A program made the position numbers and the translations under genes. A DNA stretch of 64,000 nt from Vulcanimicrobiota bacterium. Its GTDB lineage: Bacteria > Vulcanimicrobiota > Vulcanimicrobiia > Vulcanimicrobiales > Vulcanimicrobiaceae. Position 1 is the stretch's first letter. The number at the start of each line of letters is the position of its first letter. Shown here one piece after another: positions 58,352-64,000 of the stretch. The DNA is taken from assembly GCA_003164495.1 (NCBI GenBank), contig PLTN01000162.1, positions 1-64,000 on the forward strand, read 5' to 3'. The notes under the pieces were generated by a model that worked only from the letters and a program-made list of their open reading frames with translations, was not told the DNA's origin and made no database searches.

Positions 58352-59581
58352 CTACAGCGAAACCGCTCCCGCATACCCGGTAAGCTCGACATACCCAACG
58401 CCAACCGCACGCCCGCTCACCGAATCGCGCGCATCAACCGCGCCTTCCCAATAAGAAACCCCGCCAACGGTATTAGCCAGCTCCTGATCCACCAACACCG
58501 GCGTCAAAACAACATTAACATGAGCTAAAGGCACGCTCACCCGCCACCCGCTCGGATACACCCCACCCGTATGCGGCGAAGTCCAAGCCCCGCTCGCCAC
58601 CGCAGAAAACGCCGCCAACGGCAAATACGTCACACGCCCCCGAGCATCAATCAAACTCCCACTCGACTCCGCCACAACCGCCCCGTCCCGCCGCCGCAAC
58701 ACATACAACATGAGCTCACGCCGATCATCAAGCTGAATCGAGTACCAATCCCACCCGACAACGCCATCCTGCAATTCATCCGACCCGAACTCATGATCCA
58801 TCCAAGAAAGCCCATCCACAGAAAACCGCGCCCCGCCATACACCATCACCCCCGAAGTCCGCAACCGCGTCATCGAGTAATAGTGCGAAGCACACGTAGC
58901 ACAAGCCCCCTTCTGAGAAATCCCATCATGCCCATGAACCGCCGGCACTTTTTCCGACACTAACGTAAAGTCAATCGCCTTCCCATCCACGCTCGCATGC
59001 AACCGAAACGGCGAAGGCCCCGTCAACGTCCACCCATCGTCCCGAACATCAAGCCGCCCCTGCGAAGCAAACCCCGCCCCCAAAGCCTCCCGCGAAAACC
59101 GCTCGTAATAAACGAACGTCTTCCCCGCCTCATCGGTTATTGCAAAATGCGCCGGATACAACTCATTCCCGCGCCAAGCACTCTCCCCACGCGAAGCCCC
59201 TACGTCGCCCGGCCGCAACCCCACCCGAAAAAACGTTAACTCATACCCAAACCGCCGCCCATCTTGCGCCCGAACGTGCCCCGTAAAATACCACCACTCA
59301 GAAGCAAACTGATCATGAGCCGCATGATCCCGCGGAAACCGAAAATGCCAAGGTGAGTTAGCACTGAGAAAGTGGTAACTTGCGGCCCGAGCAGCACTAT
59401 GCCTGATGGGTGGCGGGGCGGCACTCGTCGCGCGGGGTGCTCTAAGGGCTTGCGAAGCCAGGATGGCGAGAGCAAGCCCGCAGGCAGCGAGGGCGCGCAC
59501 AGGAAGTGCGCGCCGAGCGTGCCCCGCGCGACGAGTGCCGCCCCGCCACCCATCCACCACCCACCCAAGCCAAGGTTTCAC
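58352..59581 (-). CDS. AttH / CrtC-like lipocalin-domain secreted protein
   Basis: This 409-aa protein of the AttH family (two lipocalin-like halves) contains FASEWWYFTGHVRAQDGRRF, GYELTFFRVGL and later SWMDHEFGSDELQDGVVGWD. Such proteins are encoded with LolD/FtsX-like ABC genes and probably handle a hydrophobic molecule outside the membrane. GTG 59,581 overlaps the ftsX stop (GTGA). Codons 10-59 are formed by a 150-bp palindromic element that supplies the basic and hydrophobic parts of the signal peptide (residues about 27-49). The region 58,360-59,300 has unusually C-rich, A-rich third positions compared with its neighbours. Confidence 0.85.
   Translation of the reverse strand: MKPWLGWVVDGWRGGTRRAGHARRALPVRALAACGLALAILASQALRAPRATSAAPPPIRHSAARAASYHFLSANSPWHFRFPRDHAAHDQFASEWWYFTGHVRAQDGRRFGYELTFFRVGLRPGDVGASRGESAWRGNELYPAHFAITDEAGKTFVYYERFSREALGAGFASQGRLDVRDDGWTLTGPSPFRLHASVDGKAIDFTLVSEKVPAVHGHDGISQKGACATCASHYYSMTRLRTSGVMVYGGARFSVDGLSWMDHEFGSDELQDGVVGWDWYSIQLDDRRELMLYVLRRRDGAVVAESSGSLIDARGRVTYLPLAAFSAVASGAWTSPHTGGVYPSGWRVSVPLAHVNVVLTPVLVDQELANTVGGVSYWEGAVDARDSVSGRAVGVGYVELTGYAGAVSL
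59405..59554. repeat. 150-bp palindromic element inside attH
   Basis: The 33 bases at 59,405-59,437 are perfectly complementary to 59,522-59,554, separated by 84 bases. That spacer folds further: GGGCTTGC (59,446-59,453) pairs with GCAAGCCC (59,472-59,479), and GGCGCGCAC (59,492-59,500) with GTGCGCGCC (59,506-59,514) around AGGAA. The outer stem continues with GCTC/GAGC. Length is exactly 50 codons, and it is open in frame within attH. It looks like a mobile palindromic element inserted in a gene. Only one copy lies in this window. Confidence 0.85.
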
Positions 59582-62154
59582 TCCGCCCGCACAGCCTCAC
59601 TGGTCCGTATCCGAGCCGCAACCCCCGCCGGATAAATCCCAGCCACCAGCGCAGCGATCACCACCAGCACGATCGCCTCACCCAAGAAGTCATACGGCAT
59701 GTGCAGCTCGATGAGCCACCCAAACGCCTGCCGATTGATCACGAAGATCAGCAACAGCGCCAGCAACACGCCGACGATGACCCCGCTAACGCCCCCAAGC
59801 AGCCCGATAAACGCCGCCTCAAAGTACACCATGCGTCGCACATCGCGCGTACGCAGCCCGAGGTACCGCAGCAACCCAATCTCCCGCCGCCGCTCCAGCA
59901 CCAAAGCGAACAACGTAGAAACCACCCCCAGCACCGCAATCGTAATCGAGATCACGTACAGCGCATACGTAATGGCGAACGTCCGATCGAAGATGGTGAT
60001 GACGAGCGACCGCAACTCCCGCGTCGTCTGCGTATCAACCCGCAACGGCAAAACGCTCCGTTCGATGGTATTCCGAAGCGCCACCAGATTCGTACCCGGC
60101 CGTGCGTAAACAGCCAGCGACGTAAGGGATGAATCCCGATACAGCCGCCGGAACGTTGCCAAGTCCATCAGCACCACGCCCGCATCGGAAGAGTAGTCGT
60201 TGTAGACCGCGGCAACGGAGAACGTGACCGTGCCCGAAGGCGTATCGAGTGTAAACCGGTCCCCCGTGTCGAGCGAGAACTTCGTCGCAAACGGTTCGCT
60301 GATGAGCACGTTGGTCGACCCCGGCAACCCGCGCTGCAATGCATCCTGATCGACGCGCCCGATGAAGCGCACCGTTCGCCGCGAAGCGAAATCCCCGAGA
60401 TTCGTCGCCCCGAGGCTCGTGATCCGCCCGCGGAACGGAATGCTGATCTCGCGAATCACGTCAATCGAAGCCACCCCCGGTAAACGGCCGATCGTGCTCG
60501 CGACGGTCGGCGAGAACGTCGCGTCGGAGGAGGCGTCGCCCAAGCCCATCGGCCGCACGAACAAATCCGCCTTGAGCGTATCGTTCGCCCAGGCGACCAC
60601 GGTGGTGCGAAACGAGCCGATCAGAATCGCCACAGCAACGGTCATCGCAATCGCGATCATCAGCGAGGCAACGGCGACGCTGTTGCGCACCGGCGACGAG
60701 CCCAGATTCGCCGCCGCGATCTCACCCGGCGCCGAACGCGAAACGAGCACCGCGCGCGCCAGCCGGGCCAATCCCGCGATGGCCAGCGGCGCAAACAGCG
60801 ACCCCGCGAAGATGATCAGCAAACCGGCGGCGTAGCCGAACAGCGGCACGTCGCCGACCGCCGGCATGAACGTAGCGGCCCAGGCGACGAGCAAGAGTCC
60901 AAGCCCGAAGATCGCTGCGCGCGGTGCAAGCCCGGTGAGGCGCCGCTCGTAGCCTTGCGCGCGCATCGTGATCGCCGGCCGCGTCCCCGCAGCTTCGAGT
61001 GCCGGCACGAGCGCCGCCACGACCGCCGCCACCACGCCGATCAGGAACGCCTTGAGCAAGACGAGCGGATCGTACACGACATGATCCGCATGTGAGGCAA
61101 CGTAGAGCGTATCGACGGTGCGTGAAACGGCAGCGACCGAAAACGTGGCGAGCACGCTCCCGATCACGACACCCAACAGCGAGCCGACTGCGCCGAACAA
61201 CGCGCCTTCGGCCAAAAACGTCCGCAGGATCTGACCGCGCTTCACCCCGAGCGCACGCAACGTGCCGATCTCCGGCCGCCGCTGCACGACCGAAATGGCA
61301 ACCGTGTTGTAGATCAGGTACATCCCGACCAGCAGCGCGATGTACGACAGCGCGGCAAGATTGAGCTCGAACGAGCGCAGCATGCGCCCAATCTCGCCGG
61401 TGCGGACCTTCGGTTCGATGGCGCGCACGCCGGGCGGAAGCACGCGCCGCACCGCGGCGATCGTCGTTGCGAGCCGCGCCGGATCGACGATGCAATCGAT
61501 CCGGTCGAGCCGGCCGACTTTACCGAAGATTTCCTGCGCCGTCGCGATGTCGACGAACACGACGCTCGAGTCGACACCGGCGACGCTGGGCGGCAAGATC
61601 GCCGCAACGCGCAAATCGACGCTGCGGTCGCCCGCGAGCGCCGAGATGATCGAGCCCGGCTGCCAGTGGTATTTCGCCGCCACGCGCGCGCTGATGAACG
61701 CCCCGTGCCCGTTCACCAGCACCCACGGATCCGGTGCGGCCGTGCCGGTCGCAACGCCGCCCGGCGTTGAAAGTATCCCGCTCGAACCCGGCACCGGTCG
61801 CAGCAGATCGACGCCCAGCACGCGCAGGATCTCGCCCGAGAACGCGTCGCCGGCACGCGCACCGACCGTCAGCGAATCTTCGATCGCCGGATTCGCGTAG
61901 AGCACGCCCGGTACGTTCTGCACGCGCAAGATCGTGCGTTCGTCGAATCCGCGCCCCACGCCGAGCACCTGGAGATTGATGTGGTTGGAGATGACGTTCA
62001 CGCTGGAGGCAAACGACGCGACGGCGGTGGTATTCGCCAGATCGACGGACAGCGCAATCGCGACGCCGAGTGCAACGGCCAACACGGTGACGCCGCTGCG
62101 CAGTTTGTTCGCGCCGATATGCCCCCACACGAGGGCCGCGAAGACGGGACTCAC
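59578..62154 (-). CDS. FtsX/MacB-type ABC transporter permease
   Basis: This 858-aa permease has a first helix near residues 20-45, a large periplasmic MacB-like domain to about 255, an FtsX helix cluster (ALSYIALLVGMYLIYNTVA and following), a central pair of helices, a second periplasmic domain and a final FtsX cluster (SITIAVLGVVSTLFALVLER). Two FtsX units in one chain are typical of LolE/MacB-like exporters of lipids or lipoproteins. GTG 62,154 overlaps the lolD stop by GTGA; the frame start at 62,196 would overlap by 46 bases. It acts with the ATPase upstream and AttH downstream. Confidence 0.92.
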   Translation of the reverse strand: MSPVFAALVWGHIGANKLRSGVTVLAVALGVAIALSVDLANTTAVASFASSVNVISNHINLQVLGVGRGFDERTILRVQNVPGVLYANPAIEDSLTVGARAGDAFSGEILRVLGVDLLRPVPGSSGILSTPGGVATGTAAPDPWVLVNGHGAFISARVAAKYHWQPGSIISALAGDRSVDLRVAAILPPSVAGVDSSVVFVDIATAQEIFGKVGRLDRIDCIVDPARLATTIAAVRRVLPPGVRAIEPKVRTGEIGRMLRSFELNLAALSYIALLVGMYLIYNTVAISVVQRRPEIGTLRALGVKRGQILRTFLAEGALFGAVGSLLGVVIGSVLATFSVAAVSRTVDTLYVASHADHVVYDPLVLLKAFLIGVVAAVVAALVPALEAAGTRPAITMRAQGYERRLTGLAPRAAIFGLGLLLVAWAATFMPAVGDVPLFGYAAGLLIIFAGSLFAPLAIAGLARLARAVLVSRSAPGEIAAANLGSSPVRNSVAVASLMIAIAMTVAVAILIGSFRTTVVAWANDTLKADLFVRPMGLGDASSDATFSPTVASTIGRLPGVASIDVIREISIPFRGRITSLGATNLGDFASRRTVRFIGRVDQDALQRGLPGSTNVLISEPFATKFSLDTGDRFTLDTPSGTVTFSVAAVYNDYSSDAGVVLMDLATFRRLYRDSSLTSLAVYARPGTNLVALRNTIERSVLPLRVDTQTTRELRSLVITIFDRTFAITYALYVISITIAVLGVVSTLFALVLERRREIGLLRYLGLRTRDVRRMVYFEAAFIGLLGGVSGVIVGVLLALLLIFVINRQAFGWLIELHMPYDFLGEAIVLVVIAALVAGIYPAGVAARIRTSEAVRAE

Positions 62155-62828
62155 GGAACGATGCGGCCGTCGTGCATGCGGATCGTGCGATCGCACACCG
62201 CTGCCGCGTCGGCGCTATGGGTTGCCATGAGAATCGCCTGTCCGCTGTCGGCCAGCGAACGCAGCAAACGTAAGACGTTCTCGCCGTTGTGCGAATCGAG
62301 ATTGCCCGTCGGCTCGTCCGCAAGCAGCACCGCGGGTTGGTGGATCATCGCGCGGGCAATCGCCGCACGCTGCAATTGACCGCCCGAGACTTGGGCCGGG
62401 AACGCACGTGCTTTCTCGCCGAGGCCGACGGCGGCCAACGCCGGCGCCACGCGTCGCGCGATCTCCGCAGCAGAGACGCCCTGCAGCACGAGCGGCAGGG
62501 CCACGTTCGCTTCGATCGTGAGCGCGGGCAACAAGTTGAAGAACTGAAAGATCGTGCCGACGCGATCGCGCCGCAAGAGCGTCAGCGCGTCGTCGTCGAG
62601 CTGGGCGGTATCGCGACCGTCAACGAAAACATGGCCGGATGTTGGTAAATCCACACATCCGACCAAGTTGAGGAGGGTGCTTTTACCGCACCCGCTCGGA
62701 CCGACCAAGGCGACCATTTCGCCGCGGCTGACCTCGAGCGAGACACCGTCGAGCGCACGTACGGGTGCGTCAGCGGCGGGATACGTTTTCCGCGCGTCGG
62801 AAACGACGACCGGAAGAGTGGCGATCAG
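62151..62828 (-). CDS. LolD-type ABC transporter ATPase, probable CTG start
   Basis: This protein of about 225 aa is an ABC ATPase: Walker [10 protein letters not shown], signature VSGGQLQRAAIAR, Walker B VLLADEPTGNLD, and the MacB/LolD-type FFNLLPALT. The conserved N-terminus (VRALDGVSLEVSRGE) lies upstream of the first ATG (62,717), and the only start-like codon giving a full-length protein is CTG 62,828, which overlaps the ferredoxin stop as CTGA. A start at 62,717 would delete the first strands of the fold. The energy supply for the FtsX permease comes from this protein. Confidence 0.88.
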   Translation of the reverse strand: MIATLPVVVSDARKTYPAADAPVRALDGVSLEVSRGEMVALVGPSGCGKSTLLNLVGCVDLPTSGHVFVDGRDTAQLDDDALTLLRRDRVGTIFQFFNLLPALTIEANVALPLVLQGVSAAEIARRVAPALAAVGLGEKARAFPAQVSGGQLQRAAIARAMIHQPAVLLADEPTGNLDSHNGENVLRLLRSLADSGQAILMATHSADAAAVCDRTIRMHDGRIVP

Positions 62829-63067
62829 CTCTTGTAGTAGGTCGCGTTAACGTCGATGAACGACTTCCACTTATCGGGGACGTCGGAATCGGCGTAGATC
62901 GCCTCAACCGGACAAGCCGACACACAGGCGCCGCAATCGATGCAAACTTCCGGATCGATGAAGAGCTGCTTGTCTTCGTCTTCGCCGTGAATGCAATCGA
63001 CCGGACACACGTCTACGCAAGACTTGTCCTTGGTTCCGATGCAGGGTTCGGTGATCACATATGCCAT
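62825..63067 (-). CDS. fdxA: 7Fe ferredoxin (3Fe-4S, 4Fe-4S)
   Basis: This 80-aa ferredoxin has Cys at 9, 17, 21, 25 and 42, 45, 48, 52. This spacing is almost the same as Azotobacter ferredoxin I (8, 16, 20, 24, 39, 42, 45, 49), which holds one 3Fe-4S and one 4Fe-4S cluster. ATG 63,067 (MAYVITEPCIG) is the clear start. It would donate electrons at low potential to unknown partners. It is unexpectedly the first gene of the lolD-ftsX-attH operon, overlapping the lolD start. Confidence 0.94.
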   Translation of the reverse strand: MAYVITEPCIGTKDKSCVDVCPVDCIHGEDEDKQLFIDPEVCIDCGACVSACPVEAIYADSDVPDKWKSFIDVNATYYKS

Positions 63068-63213
63068 CGTCGGGCGATGTAGCCTCGCTAGGAGAGGGGG
63101 AACCCACGGGACTACGGGTGAGAACGTGCCTGGTCCTGTGCGATAAAAGACGGACGCCGCCCGGGCCCCGCAGGGCCCGGACGCGCACCGCACGCTGGGT
63201 TCAGAATACCGAG

Positions 63214-63477
63214 TTAGACCATCGAGCGCCGGCCCGAGAAGGCCCGCATGATATAGAGCAAGATCACGGCGCCGATGAAGGCGACGATCATGCTTCCGAG
63301 GTTCACGCCCGTGACGCCCACGTGACCGAAGAAATTGAAGACCCAGCCGCCGATGAATGCGCCGACGATACCGACGACGATGTCACCGAGAACACCCCCG
63401 GGCCCCTCGCCCGGCACGACCCATTTCGCCAGAATTCCGGCGATGAGACCCACGATCAACCAACCTAGCAAACCCAT
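63214..63477 (-). CDS. GlsB/YeaQ/YmgE-family membrane protein
   Basis: This 87-aa protein has three hydrophobic helices of the GlsB/YeaQ/YmgE (transglycosylase-associated) family: LLGWLIVGLIAGILAKWVVP, a Gly-rich second helix IVVGIVGAFIGGWVFNFFG, and IVAFIGAVILLYIMRAF. These small proteins are stress-induced, with no known activity. It stands alone, divergent from the SIMPL gene. Length and motifs are standard. Confidence 0.93.
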   Translation of the reverse strand: MGLLGWLIVGLIAGILAKWVVPGEGPGGVLGDIVVGIVGAFIGGWVFNFFGHVGVTGVNLGSMIVAFIGAVILLYIMRAFSGRRSMV

Positions 63478-63597
63478 GATGATGCCTTCATCTCAAGCGA
63501 ATCCGCGGCGCGACGCCGCATCCTGCAGGAAATCGTTCCCGCGAAAACTTGGCCCGAAACCATCGCACGATTCGTGCCGGGCTTGCGTTGCAGAACC

Positions 63598-64000
63598 ATG
63601 AAGCATCGCATCCTCGCAACGCTGGCCGCGTTCGCGCTTGCAGCCGGCAGCGGCGCGGCAGCCAGCGCGCAGTCGTCAGGCCGGCATCTTACCCCAACGC
63701 TGACCGTCACGGGTGAGTCCACCGTCACCCGGGCGCCGGATCGTGCGACGGTCTCGTTCCGCATCGAAACGACGAACGATGTAGCGGCTGCCGCGACCTC
63801 GGCCAACGCGGCCATCGCCAATACCCTCACGGCCAAGCTCGCGCCGCTCGGTATCCCGGCGAGCGCGATCTCGAACACCGGCTACGGGCTGAGCTACAAC
63901 CCGCGCCCGGCCAAGCCCGATCCGGCCTCGACGCAGCGCTACGGCTACACCGTCGAACGCACGATCAACGTGATCGCGAACTCGGTCGATAGCGCCGGCG
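63598..64000 (+). CDS. SIMPL-domain protein (DUF541), partial
   Basis: This gene runs off the window; 134 codons are seen. A signal peptide (ATLAAFALAAGSGAAASAQ) is followed by LTVTGESTVTRAPDRATVSF and SAISNTGYGLSYNP, the start of a SIMPL/DUF541 domain as in YggE/BP26. Members are periplasmic or surface beta-alpha proteins linked to oxidative stress; their biochemical role is unclear. ATG 63,598 gives the expected signal peptide. Confidence 0.9.
   Translation, partial: MKHRILATLAAFALAAGSGAAASAQSSGRHLTPTLTVTGESTVTRAPDRATVSFRIETTNDVAAAATSANAAIANTLTAKLAPLGIPASAISNTGYGLSYNPRPAKPDPASTQRYGYTVERTINVIANSVDSAG

Noticed and set aside
59406-59714. Plus-strand open frames across the palindromic element
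   Set aside because: They arise because the inverted repeat is open in several frames; downstream they run antisense to ftsX with no protein features.
1-64000. CRISPR arrays
   Set aside because: No set of regularly spaced 20-40 bp direct repeats was seen anywhere.

Overview
The window reads as one stretch of a high-GC bacterial chromosome with about 60 genes. There is no rRNA, no complete tRNA and no CRISPR array. Tat and lipoprotein export signals, a LolD/FtsX-type ABC system, an HdeD protein, a SIMPL protein and many solute-binding proteins point to an environmental chemoorganotroph. The mix resembles uncultured lineages such as Candidatus Eremiobacterota (WPS-2), but that placement is inference; no marker gene here settles it.

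Region 1 (about 1-16,300) is an accessory, defence-like region. It holds an excisionase-type HTH protein, a patatin, a decayed TPR gene, a SEFIR-domain protein with an unknown upstream partner, a 1357-aa XRE-HTH plus PD-(D/E)XK-like giant protein, two unknown genes in tandem, an Mrr-like nuclease, a structured tRNA-like 3' end, a broken IS3-family element, a uracil-DNA-glycosylase-like protein and a chimeric DUF1272 ORF. A 47-bp near-identical repeat occurs twice, with a third partial copy. This looks like a mobile or defence island.

Region 2 (about 16,300-31,200) starts with cell-envelope genes and a universal-stress operon. It continues with a tightly overlapped leuC-leuD-tctC-tctA-tctB operon, which couples a hydro-lyase to a tripartite tricarboxylate transporter. 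Next come a glycosidase-like gene and a Rieske oxygenase / solute-binding protein / degenerate metallo-beta-lactamase-fold operon. Region 3 (31,150-47,500) carries a sirtuin and MocR regulator facing an amino-acid permease and a MOSC gene, envelope genes, four more solute-binding proteins without visible membrane partners, a secreted subtilase, and an amidohydrolase plus Rieske ferredoxin operon. The theme is uptake and oxidation of small organic acids or aromatics.

Region 4 (47,600-56,600) is a complete phosphate module on the minus strand: ppx-like/HD, phoB, phoR, phoU, pstS, pstC, pstA and two pstB genes. Its pst half looks lower in GC than the flanks. A strong hairpin follows pstS, and Pho-box-like and palindromic sites lie in the gaps. 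Region 5 (56,650-64,000) holds a NifU-like scaffold, a phosphoesterase, a ferredoxin-lolD-ftsX-attH operon, a GlsB protein and a SIMPL protein cut by the window end.

The most unusual signal is a 150-bp (exactly 50 codons) palindromic element at 59,405-59,554, with 33-bp perfect arms and two nested hairpins. It sits in frame in the start of the attH gene and encodes its signal-peptide region. It recalls the palindromic elements that insert inside genes of Rickettsia.
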